A DNA stretch of 28,217 nucleotides from a virus. Below the pieces are notes generated by a model, which saw only the letters and a list, made by a program, of their open reading frames with translations, was not told the DNA's origin and made no database searches. Both the position numbers and the translations under genes were made by a program. This document shows, piece after piece, positions 1-6,305 of the stretch; the first letter of the stretch is position 1; each line of letters opens with the position of its first letter. The stretch spans positions 1 to 28,217 of the IMG/VR virus record IMGVR_UViG_3300009495_000054; one strand, written 5' to 3'.

Positions 1-113
1 AAATTAGTACCAGACTGATCGATTTGAATCTCATTATCTGCCATAGCACTAAGTGCTACCATAGATAGAATGGTTACTACTGTCATCACTTGCCAAAATT
101 TATTTTCTTTCAT
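1..113 (-). CDS. Curlin-like secreted protein, N-terminal part (runs off window)
   Basis: Only the first 37 codons lie in the window, from the ATG at 113. They encode a signal peptide (a Lys/Asn start, a hydrophobic core around residues 10-22, and a likely cut after AMA) followed by DNEIQIDQSGTN. That mature start closely matches the beginning of the curlin-like protein at 1211-1939 (DNEINIDQTGN) and has the Q-x-G-x-x-N flavour of curlin repeats. The gene begins one base after the stop of the FecR-like gene, so it belongs to the same late operon. By position and sequence it is a second candidate substrate of the CsgG-like pore. Its repeat number and length cannot be judged because the 3' end is missing. 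Confidence 0.6.
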   Translation of the reverse strand, partial: MKENKFWQVMTVVTILSMVALSAMADNEIQIDQSGTN

Positions 114-114
114 A

Positions 115-1257
115 TTAATTACTCTGTTTAATAACAACTACTATATCACCACCACCATCGGCAGTAATGATCCCCTTGTACCCATCCACTTCGGTATCTA
201 CTGTGATACCACCACCAGATAGGAAACGTAAACTTATCACACCATTAACGTCCCTGTAAAATACAAGACCACCATCTTCATTAAAGATATTGTATTGACT
301 GTCATTATTTAGTCCATACGTAGCACCCTTTAATGTTGCTTTACCCATACCCGTACTTGCTTGTTGATCAGATAGATCACCCATAGTTCTTTCTAATTCT
401 TCTATTATATCGAGTAGGTCTACAAGGAAGTCTCCACCCAGAGCATCATAGTCCAGTCTGGTGAAATCATCCTCTTCGAGATAATCTTCGTAATCCTTAT
501 CTAACTCATCGAATGCAAGAAAGTCTGCATCCAGTTTACCATAGTCGAACCGTGCTTCCCGTACACGTTGATCTTCTATTGCCTGTGCTACCTCTTCGGG
601 TGGATTGACGATAAATATATTATCAATCATATTTGGTGTAATGTTATCTATCACTACTGTTTGAGTTGGCATTGTGGATATACTGGAGACCATAGTCGCC
701 GCATATGCTTGGGATAGTGTTACAGATCCTGCCTCATTAGATACTACAATCTCTCCAGACGGAGCACCGTACTCATCTGGAAGTAGAATCACAAGTGATC
801 TTCCCAGTTCATCGATTGTAGTTGTGAAATCTGTTCCCCGAACCGCAATGGTTGCGGTGGGTGTTTTGATATCGATATTAGATTTGTCTACCATACCCAA
901 ACGACCAGATGCAAATCTTGCAGTCCCAAGTGCCATCTTCATGACCATCTTGGACTTGCTCGGATCTGGGTCGTAATAGATCTTATCGATATAGACTTTG
1001 GTATGTTCTATCAAAGATAGTTCTGCATCATCAAGAAACTTAATGAGCATCCTACCCTTCGCAGTTTGTGCAGTGTCGTTTAGTTGGATTTCAGTCCCAA
1101 CTGCACCTTCCACAATTTGCTTGGATTCTCGTTCGAGTGATCCTACTCCCGTAGATTCGACTACCCCACCAATCGATTCGGCATTGACCGAACCAATTAG
1201 TAGAACAGTGCTAACTGTCGTTAGCAGTATCTTTTTGATTAATCTGGATGACAGCAT
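115..1257 (-). CDS. Secreted FecR-domain protein of the curli-like module
   Basis: A 380-residue protein with a clear signal peptide (residues 1-26, ending VNA). A FecR-type region covers roughly residues 30-160: the run RMLIKFLDDAELSL is followed by the hallmark TPTATIAVRGTDF at residues 132-144. FecR domains are best known from periplasmic signalling proteins, but here there is no membrane anchor after the signal peptide, so the protein should be periplasmic or exported. Residues 230-290 are very acidic (Asp/Glu/Leu rich), and the C-terminus is Gly/Val rich and probably beta-structured. The start overlaps the end of the curlin-like gene by 47 bases. It sits inside a csgF-csgG-curlin operon, so a role in assembling or anchoring the exported fibre is plausible but inferred. 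The FecR call is firm; the function is not known. Confidence 0.75.
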   Translation of the reverse strand: MLSSRLIKKILLTTVSTVLLIGSVNAESIGGVVESTGVGSLERESKQIVEGAVGTEIQLNDTAQTAKGRMLIKFLDDAELSLIEHTKVYIDKIYYDPDPSKSKMVMKMALGTARFASGRLGMVDKSNIDIKTPTATIAVRGTDFTTTIDELGRSLVILLPDEYGAPSGEIVVSNEAGSVTLSQAYAATMVSSISTMPTQTVVIDNITPNMIDNIFIVNPPEEVAQAIEDQRVREARFDYGKLDADFLAFDELDKDYEDYLEEDDFTRLDYDALGGDFLVDLLDIIEELERTMGDLSDQQASTGMGKATLKGATYGLNNDSQYNIFNEDGGLVFYRDVNGVISLRFLSGGGITVDTEVDGYKGIITADGGGDIVVVIKQSN

Positions 1258-1939
1258 TATCGGACGTAATATCTAAAGTGATGATACCCTTACAAGTAGT
1301 AATACCTGTAGGACATGTACCACTTAACTGATTAATGTCGATGTTTGCATTGTCTCCGTCAAACTCAACCGTTTGCGTTTGGTAAAACCCATCATTCTGT
1401 AAAGATTTAATGTCATTATTGTCACCAGTAATATCCCAGTTCCAAGTAACATCATCTGTTTCAATGTCTATATCAAATACGTTTGTTGATCCAAGAACAG
1501 ATAGATCGAAATCTAAACGTTCAGAAGATGCAACAGATCCTTGATCAAAATCGATTGTGTTAGAATCACCAGTCATAGTGATATCCATAGTTGTTGAATC
1601 AGAAGATCCAGTGTCACCAATCAAATAATCAAGAACGTTAGCATCACCAGTCCACGATAAATTATACGTAGAACTGTTTGCTGTTAGCGTACCATATAGT
1701 AAGTTTTCGTTACCAAGTTGATCTATATTAAAGGTCAACGAAGTACCAGTAATGGGTGTTGCCGCCGATGAGGTTTCAAAATTGTTTAAACCAATCTTGT
1801 TACCGTAACCAACTTGATCGATATAAAGAGTCAGAGTGTTACCAGTCTGATCTATATTAATCTCGTTATCATCAGTTGCCGCTGCCCACGCAAACGAAGT
1901 TAGCATTAATCCTGCCATAGCAATAAAATACTTATTCAT
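1211..1939 (-). CDS. Curlin-like (CsgA/CsgB-type) repeat protein
   Basis: A 242-residue secreted protein: signal peptide 1-19 ending SFAWA, then a mature region very rich in Asp, Asn, Thr, Ser, Ile and Gly. Several imperfect repeats of about 20 residues are visible, beginning INIDQTGNTLTLYIDQVG and continuing with FNIDQLGNENLL, LSWTGDANVLDY, ITMTGDSNTIDF, WDITGDNNDIKS and VEFDGDNANIDINQ. The first units carry the curlin signature (I-x-I-D-Q-x-G-x-x-N). Later units replace the Gln with acidic or other residues. Curlins are exported through CsgG and polymerise into amyloid; that is family knowledge. Here csgG ends inside the start of this gene (8-base overlap) and an AGGAG box precedes the ATG, so the two are probably translated together. 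It could instead be another beta-solenoid adhesin. Amyloid formation is inference. Confidence 0.72.
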   Translation of the reverse strand: MNKYFIAMAGLMLTSFAWAAATDDNEINIDQTGNTLTLYIDQVGYGNKIGLNNFETSSAATPITGTSLTFNIDQLGNENLLYGTLTANSSTYNLSWTGDANVLDYLIGDTGSSDSTTMDITMTGDSNTIDFDQGSVASSERLDFDLSVLGSTNVFDIDIETDDVTWNWDITGDNNDIKSLQNDGFYQTQTVEFDGDNANIDINQLSGTCPTGITTCKGIITLDITSDNAVIQINQKDTANDS

Positions 1940-2885
1940 TTTTTTCTCCTAAAGGGTGTGCATCATTTTTCCCATCTGCTTGATGGGGGTGACGATGTCC
2001 TTGCCCTACTTTCCAAAGTCCTCTATCGTGACCTTGGTATATTAATTCCAGTACACTTGCTTCAATAGCAGAACGTACCGCATATGTCACTGACTCATTA
2101 TTACCCACTCCGTCCTCGTATTCCACGAGTTGGGTTCCCTGTTCATAAAACCTAAACAGATCCCCACCAGACCCATAAGACAAAATTGTCTTCTTCGTCT
2201 GGACGTTTAACAAAACTTCTCCCGTTAGCACAGAGACTGCTCGGACAGAGACGGTGACAATATCTTTGCGATACTGTCTGGTGAATCCAATGCCCAATGT
2301 TCTGGCACCTCGTCCACCACTTTCTACATTGGTGTCATAACCAATGATCCCACCTTCGATAATCATCCCCGCAAAAAGCAGAGGGGCAATGCCCTGCGAT
2401 TTCTCATCGGCATATTCTTTACGGGTACTTCTCACAATCTGGCGTTCTCTGACCAAATTGTCTATACCTTGTCTCTCAACTACACGGAACCATGTACCTT
2501 GTCCCGCAGTCTTGAGTGCATCGATCAGCATCTCAGTTCCACCTTGAGTGACAGCAGTACTAAAATCTGCAATACCGTCTCGTGCCTTTCTTTGTCCAGT
2601 AAGATCTTTGAACCCGTATACGGCAACAACTGGTTTTAGGGTCGCCGGTGGCACCTGTAGAAGTTCTACATACGCCGGTAGTTTAACCACTTCTGGTAGA
2701 TCCACACATATATATTTACGTGCCATCGTTTTTTGAAGACCCATCTGCAAATGCCGTTGGTAACCTTCAGAATATTTTCCTGCATTATCATTACAATCTT
2801 GAGGTTGATCCGACCACTGTGGTACGGATGCACAACCTGTCAAAAAAATGAACAGTACAGATAGTAGTAGCAAATTACGTGCCAT
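1932..2885 (-). CDS. csgG: CsgG-like outer-membrane curli secretion pore lipoprotein
   Basis: A 317-residue lipoprotein with signal peptide and lipobox LTGC (lipidated Cys18). Core CsgG motifs are present in order: VVAVYGFKDLTGQ, DFSTAVTQGGTEMLIDALK, WFRVVERQGIDNLVRERQI, EGGIIGYDTNVESGG, GARTLGIG, LTGEVLLNVQTKKTILSY, and a C-terminal YQGHDRGLW. CsgG forms a nonameric outer-membrane channel that exports curlin subunits. The ATG at 2885 was chosen because it puts the signal peptide at the N-terminus; it overlaps the csgF end by 11 bases. A His/Asp/Lys-rich tail of about 22 residues follows the canonical end, making it longer than the roughly 277-residue E. coli protein. In the constriction loop the Phe is kept, but the neighbouring Asn and the Tyr appear to be replaced by Asp. 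Family assignment is very secure; the role in the phage is inferred. Confidence 0.93.
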   Translation of the reverse strand: MARNLLLLSVLFIFLTGCASVPQWSDQPQDCNDNAGKYSEGYQRHLQMGLQKTMARKYICVDLPEVVKLPAYVELLQVPPATLKPVVAVYGFKDLTGQRKARDGIADFSTAVTQGGTEMLIDALKTAGQGTWFRVVERQGIDNLVRERQIVRSTRKEYADEKSQGIAPLLFAGMIIEGGIIGYDTNVESGGRGARTLGIGFTRQYRKDIVTVSVRAVSVLTGEVLLNVQTKKTILSYGSGGDLFRFYEQGTQLVEYEDGVGNNESVTYAVRSAIEASVLELIYQGHDRGLWKVGQGHRHPHQADGKNDAHPLGEKNE

Positions 2886-3372
2886 CTCCACCATCTCCTG
2901 TATCTCCATCCGAACCAAAGTTACCAGTTCCGATTGGAATCTCAATTATTGTTTCAGTACCATCACTATCAATGATGGTCATCTTAATAAATTCTGTTCC
3001 GTCTTCTCCCGTAATTACTTCATAGGTTATAACGGATCCTTCTAATGTAAATGACCCGAACGTTACCGCACTATCATTGCTAAACATATTATCTACCAAT
3101 TGCTTAGATAACTGAGCATAGATTCGTGATTCCAGATTACGTATAAATTTTGCCAATACGGTGTTATCTGCTTCACGTTCTGCCGCCTTCTGTGCCGCCT
3201 CTAAAGCATCGGCAATTGCTTTCTTCCTTGAATGCTCTTGGTTCTCAATTGTTAAATAATGTGCCCCAGTTCCTATTCCACTAAATGACGGGTTCTTAAA
3301 CCCATGTACTATCTCAGTTGCTTGGGTCTGAGTAGTCACTATCATCAATGTGAGTAATACTAATCTTTTCAT
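2875..3372 (-). CDS. csgF: CsgF-like curli assembly factor
   Basis: A 165-residue secreted protein. The signal peptide (residues 1-18) ends TQTQA. The mature N-terminus carries the CsgF hallmark, HGFKNPSFSG followed by GAHYLTIENQEHS, equivalent to the FRNPNFGG...LLNSAQAQN region of E. coli CsgF, the part known to plug into and cap the CsgG channel. A helical, Ala/Glu-rich segment (residues 45-95) and a beta-rich C-terminal domain follow. Compared with E. coli CsgF (138 residues) it has a longer central helix and an acidic Gly/Asp tail (GSDGDTGDGGDGT). Its start overlaps the preceding small membrane-protein gene by 59 bases in another frame, and its end overlaps csgG. CsgF links CsgG to the nucleating curlin, so its presence beside csgG makes a working export complex likely. 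Confidence 0.88.
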   Translation of the reverse strand: MKRLVLLTLMIVTTQTQATEIVHGFKNPSFSGIGTGAHYLTIENQEHSRKKAIADALEAAQKAAEREADNTVLAKFIRNLESRIYAQLSKQLVDNMFSNDSAVTFGSFTLEGSVITYEVITGEDGTEFIKMTIIDSDGTETIIEIPIGTGNFGSDGDTGDGGDGT

Positions 3373-3607
3373 TGTCTTTATCCTGTTGTTGTAGCAACAT
3401 ATCTAATTTAACATTTAGTCTTATTAAATCGTTATCCAACATACGTACTTTATCAATTAGGTCAATTAAGGTCATGTGGGATTCTTCTATCACTGGATTC
3501 ACTTCCTGTGTTACCCAGATCCATATGTAGTATATGAAGTATCCTAACCCTATTGCCGCCATTATAGGAAACCCATAGGTTCCTACTGCTTCTACTATTG
3601 TTTCCAT
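3314..3607 (-). CDS. Small holin-like membrane protein B
   Basis: A 97-residue protein with one N-terminal transmembrane helix (about residues 12-33, FPIMAAIGLGYFIYYIWIW). A predicted coiled-coil stretch (residues 45-75, rich in Leu, Asp, Lys and Gln) and a polar acidic tail follow. The layout, with a short N-terminus starting MET-VEAVGTYGFPI, resembles the BhlA/UviB holin-like family. It is paralogous to the gene just upstream at 3611-3889 (GYFGFPI-type start, one helix, then coiled coil). An AGGA box precedes the ATG. As part of the late operon leading into csgF and csgG it may be a holin, or a membrane partner of the export pore. I cannot tell these apart from sequence. Confidence 0.6.
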   Translation of the reverse strand: METIVEAVGTYGFPIMAAIGLGYFIYYIWIWVTQEVNPVIEESHMTLIDLIDKVRMLDNDLIRLNVKLDMLLQQQDKDNEKISITHIDDSDYSDPSN

Positions 3608-3610
3608 TCT

Positions 3611-3889
3611 CTAATCCTTTCTGTGATCCTCTTGCCCTTTAGACCTTGCTACTCTGTTCATATCTGGTCTAATACTAAATGCATGGGATATCATAATGTC
3701 TATCTTTAATAGTTCATTATTCATAGTACCAATTCGATTCTGCAATGATTTCACAAACATACGTTGTGTCTTGATGTCATCAAGTACACCTGCGAGAATA
3801 AACTTTAGAGTAAGGAACACGAAGAATCCACCTGCGAGTGCAGATGCTATAGGGAAACCAACGTCTCCTATTAATTCTAAATATTCCAT
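3611..3889 (-). CDS. Small holin-like membrane protein A
   Basis: A 92-residue protein, first gene after the late promoter at 3919-3926, with an AGGG box seven bases before its ATG. It has one transmembrane segment (about residues 11-34, VGFPIASALAGGFFVFLTLKF), then an amphipathic helical stretch with Leu/Ile heptads and a basic, charged tail (SKGQEDHRKD). It is a diverged paralogue of the protein encoded at 3314-3607, sharing the N-terminal GFPI motif and the same layout. Tandem one-helix proteins with cytoplasmic coiled coils fit a BhlA/UviB-type holin pair, but neither has a decisive motif. Its lead position in the curli-like operon may mean that it conditions the inner membrane for export or lysis. 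Confidence 0.6.
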   Translation of the reverse strand: MEYLELIGDVGFPIASALAGGFFVFLTLKFILAGVLDDIKTQRMFVKSLQNRIGTMNNELLKIDIMISHAFSIRPDMNRVARSKGQEDHRKD

Positions 3890-3918
3890 AAATACCCTGT
3901 TGTAATAGTTTACGTATC

Positions 3919-3926
3919 TATTTATA
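3919..3926 (-). promoter_or_regulatory. T4-type late promoter of the curli-like module
   Basis: On the minus strand this reads TATAAATA, exactly the T4 late promoter box recognised by the phage sigma factor gp55 with clamp help. It lies 29 bases before the start of the first module gene (3889) in the only real gap of this area (3890-3951), and the upstream gene ends at 3952. It predicts that the whole 3889-to-1 operon is expressed late in infection. Confidence 0.75.
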
Positions 3927-3951
3927 CAATCGGGTATTAGAAGATGTTATT

Positions 3952-4173
3952 TTATTGAACTTTCCAGTCGGTAATAGTAGACACACGAATGTCCATCCAC
4001 ATCTCTTTATCTGTATCATAAACAATAATAGTGTGACTATCATGCTGTTGTTTAATTGTTGTTTTACTAACAAGAGTACCATTGACATTTAATGGTTCTT
4101 CTGTTAACCAATGTTTAAACTTTATAAGTACATTACCTTTCTGTAATGCCTCTAACAAGTTTGCCGTGCTCAT
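3952..4173 (-). CDS. Small SH3-barrel-like phage protein
   Basis: A 73-residue basic/acidic mixed protein with no signal peptide. It begins with a helix (LLEALQKGNVLIKFK) and then alternates short beta stretches (TLVSKTTIKQ, HTIIVYDTD, WMDIRVSTITDWKV). This resembles the small SH3-like phage proteins grouped under DUF2693, although the similarity is only by eye. Its ATG overlaps the stop of the SGNH-like gene (TAATG), indicating translational coupling. It is the last gene before the late promoter of the curli-like module, so it ends the early or middle operon. Function unknown. Confidence 0.55.
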   Translation of the reverse strand: MSTANLLEALQKGNVLIKFKHWLTEEPLNVNGTLVSKTTIKQQHDSHTIIVYDTDKEMWMDIRVSTITDWKVQ

Positions 4174-4919
4174 TAAAATTTAGTTGTCCTGTAAATGTGA
4201 TGTAATAGTCCTGCGTATTCTTCATGAGTTTCTTCGTCTGGGTGCCCAAATGGTTTTACCTTATACTTAGTTCTTGCGAGTTTAAATAGATCAGTGTATT
4301 TGCCCATACCCAATCTATGATGATCTGGGAAAGAATCAATTTTCCTCTTTACCCAATCATTATACTCACCCCAATTCAACTTTCTGGTATTTCGAGGGGT
4401 AAAACAATCTATGTAGTTTACCCACATGCGTTCATGGAATACACCTTGTATTAACTTTATACCTTTTGCTTCGCATAAAAGACCCAGTGTTTCCATGTAA
4501 GTTATTGTACTAATGATACCATCACGAGTAGACTCGACAACATCATAGTATGGGTCAAGTACATTACTCAGATCTGGATGTAGATATTCCAACCTACTCG
4601 GAGATATCTGAGTCATGCACTGCCATCGTTGAATCTTCATCTCCTCTTCATAACCTGTAGGGTGAGTCTCTGCCGTTTCATGACGTTGCCATGCTGACCA
4701 TATGATAACCAAATGTGTTACATCATCGTGTCTACTCAAATAATCTATAGTATCTCTAAAGATCTTTTGATTACATGCACCACATGTTGCAATATTTACA
4801 AAAGGTATTTCGAGATGTTCTGCAAGTATGCTTGGGAATGCAAGATGTTCGTGTTGATTGTCTTCATAACCATCCAACTCATCTCCCCATACAAAACTAC
4901 ACCCGTTAGTAACTAACAT
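4173..4919 (-). CDS. SGNH/GDSL-hydrolase-like protein, copy 1
   Basis: A 248-residue cytoplasmic protein. The N-terminus MLVTNGCSFVWGDELDGYE matches block I of SGNH hydrolases, with Ser8 as the possible nucleophile in a GCSF context. VNIATCGACNQKI resembles the Gly/Asn block, VTHLVIIWSAWQRHE the third block, and GHPDEETHEEYA near the C-terminus holds the likely catalytic His. The usual Asp-x-x-His reads Glu-Glu-Thr-His here. It is clearly paralogous to the next gene upstream (4906-5679), which it overlaps by 14 bases. SGNH enzymes are esterases or acyl-chain hydrolases, and marine T4-like phages often carry such proteins of unknown substrate. Given the altered catalytic dyad, activity is uncertain. 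Confidence 0.65.
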   Translation of the reverse strand: MLVTNGCSFVWGDELDGYEDNQHEHLAFPSILAEHLEIPFVNIATCGACNQKIFRDTIDYLSRHDDVTHLVIIWSAWQRHETAETHPTGYEEEMKIQRWQCMTQISPSRLEYLHPDLSNVLDPYYDVVESTRDGIISTITYMETLGLLCEAKGIKLIQGVFHERMWVNYIDCFTPRNTRKLNWGEYNDWVKRKIDSFPDHHRLGMGKYTDLFKLARTKYKVKPFGHPDEETHEEYAGLLHHIYRTTKF

Positions 4920-5679
4920 TATGTTCCTTGATTATATCAATTAATTGGTTTGCAAACTCCGTGTGAGAATCCTCACAAGCATGACCACGTGGTTTAATAC
5001 TATTCTTATTTGCTGACATAGTATATATATCCGAATATCTTCCCAGTCCTATACGACATTCATCTCTGAGGTAAGACATAGATTTTGTAATAGCAGACTT
5101 GTACTGTTCATAGTCTTTAGACTTTAATGTGCTCAGAAAATTACGATACATGTCTCCATGTATAACACTTTGTATGACACCTATACCCATCTGGTCACAT
5201 AGGAATTGTATGTTTTTCATATACATCAATGTGTGTACGATAGAGGTGTGCATAGTCCAGACGTTATCGATATACTCCTTGAGTATTCTCATACGTTTAG
5301 GACATTCCTCAGATCGGTTGTCAAACCTAAAACTGTCAGAACGATGATTAGCAATGATCTGGTTCATATTAGATTCACGGTGAATGTTAATCTCCAGATC
5401 TGATTGTAGTGTGAAGGGTTCACATAATTCGAAACGACCAAAGTTGCTCCACATGATAACAATCATGTCGATCTTCTTATTGGTTTCTTGTAGGAATTCT
5501 GTTGTAGTGCGGTAGATCTTTGAATTAGAGCAACCGTTCTGTGCGAGGTTTATATACTTAGAATTAAGTTCGTTAGATAATTTATATGCATACGTGTGAG
5601 CGTGATGGGTATTTGTTTCATACCCATCCAACTCATCACCGTATGTAAAACTGTCACCGTTAAATAGTATCGTTCTCAT
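4906..5679 (-). CDS. SGNH/GDSL-hydrolase-like protein, copy 2
   Basis: A 257-residue protein. The start at 5679 was chosen because it puts the block I motif RTILFNGDSFTYGDEL directly at the N-terminus, as in its paralogue; an in-frame start 36 bases upstream would add a 12-residue low-complexity tail. It has the canonical GDS motif (Ser11), INLAQNGCSNSKI as the Gly/Asn block, MIVIMWSNFGRFE, and a C-terminal GHACEDSHTEFA with the likely His. Relative to copy 1 the core is conserved but the central 80 residues differ strongly, suggesting different substrates. Its first 20 bases overlap the 3' end of the DUF3310-like gene. Function unknown; an esterase-like fold is the best reading. Confidence 0.68.
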   Translation of the reverse strand: MRTILFNGDSFTYGDELDGYETNTHHAHTYAYKLSNELNSKYINLAQNGCSNSKIYRTTTEFLQETNKKIDMIVIMWSNFGRFELCEPFTLQSDLEINIHRESNMNQIIANHRSDSFRFDNRSEECPKRMRILKEYIDNVWTMHTSIVHTLMYMKNIQFLCDQMGIGVIQSVIHGDMYRNFLSTLKSKDYEQYKSAITKSMSYLRDECRIGLGRYSDIYTMSANKNSIKPRGHACEDSHTEFANQLIDIIKEHNVSY

Positions 5680-6061
5680 GGATCCTGTCATGCTCGTATA
5701 GTGCGAGGAATCCATAATGAATGATTTTCATTATATCTTTTCGATGGTCTGCGGGAGTACCTTTCTTACCATATCGTCCGTTGTACTTATCGACATTGCC
5801 AAGGAAGAATCCCATACCATGCCCACGGTCAACAATGACTTCAGAAGATTGTAAACCGCCTTGACCATAGTGTCCCCCATATGTATTATCTATATAATCA
5901 GCAAACTCACGAATGAGGTTATTCTCATTGAATTTGTAATCTGGAGCATCAACAACATTGACTCTCTTGAGATCTTCGGAATGCATATGGATTCTACCTT
6001 GACCTAATTTCTGGGTGGCATCATCTACTGAAGTAAACGGAGGTACGTGTGCTTTAACCAT
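5660..6061 (-). CDS. DUF3310-like phage protein
   Basis: A 133-residue protein. The start at 6061 was chosen because it follows the end of the dsbA-like gene with an 8-base overlap; longer in-frame starts would run through that gene. The C-terminal half has the pattern typical of DUF3310 proteins: NTYGGHYGQGGLQSSEVIVDRGHGMGFFLGNVDKY, shown here only by its key pieces YGGHY, GMGFFLGNVDKY and NGRYGKKG, then ADHRKDIMKIIHY. These are common in phages and sometimes labelled nucleotide kinase, without proven activity. It lies between DsbA and the SGNH pair in a tightly overlapping operon. Function unknown. Confidence 0.65.
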   Translation of the reverse strand: MVKAHVPPFTSVDDATQKLGQGRIHMHSEDLKRVNVVDAPDYKFNENNLIREFADYIDNTYGGHYGQGGLQSSEVIVDRGHGMGFFLGNVDKYNGRYGKKGTPADHRKDIMKIIHYGFLALYEHDRIHENDTI

Positions 6062-6305
6062 TGAACAACTCCTCATACAAAGTGTCGATGTCATCGTTCT
6101 CGGTACGTACTTCTGCCATGTTAGACTTGTGGTAGATACTTGCAAGTTTACGTAGATGCTTCTTATCTACTCCATGGTTCTCGAAGGTCACCTGTACGAT
6201 GTCCTTGATTAAATCTTTCTCTGCGTCCATGCGTGTCATGGAATCAGACATTTCTTTGATTGCGTTACCAATCCTTTTCTTATCATCTGGTGTTAATGTG
6301 ATCAT
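6054..6305 (-). CDS. dsbA: DsbA-like double-stranded DNA binding protein
   Basis: An 83-residue protein closely following T4 DsbA: KDLIKDIVQVTFENHGVDKK matches the central helix, then LRKLASIYHKSNMAEVRTEN and a C-terminal TLYEELFNG (DDIDTLYEELF) replace the T4 equivalents YHKQ...ETDEVVELYDAIF. T4 DsbA binds double-stranded DNA at late promoters and helps late transcription. T4-type late boxes elsewhere in this window fit that role. The ATG overlaps the stop of the 2OG oxygenase-like gene and the 3' end overlaps the next gene by 8 bases. Length is close to the T4 protein (89 residues). Confidence 0.82.
   Translation of the reverse strand: MITLTPDDKKRIGNAIKEMSDSMTRMDAEKDLIKDIVQVTFENHGVDKKHLRKLASIYHKSNMAEVRTENDDIDTLYEELFNG

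Noticed and set aside
3314-3372. Possible frameshift, because csgF overlaps the small membrane gene by 59 bases
   Set aside because: Both products are complete with sensible ends, and csgF has its own AGGA box and a normal signal peptide. Overlaps of this kind are common in the window.
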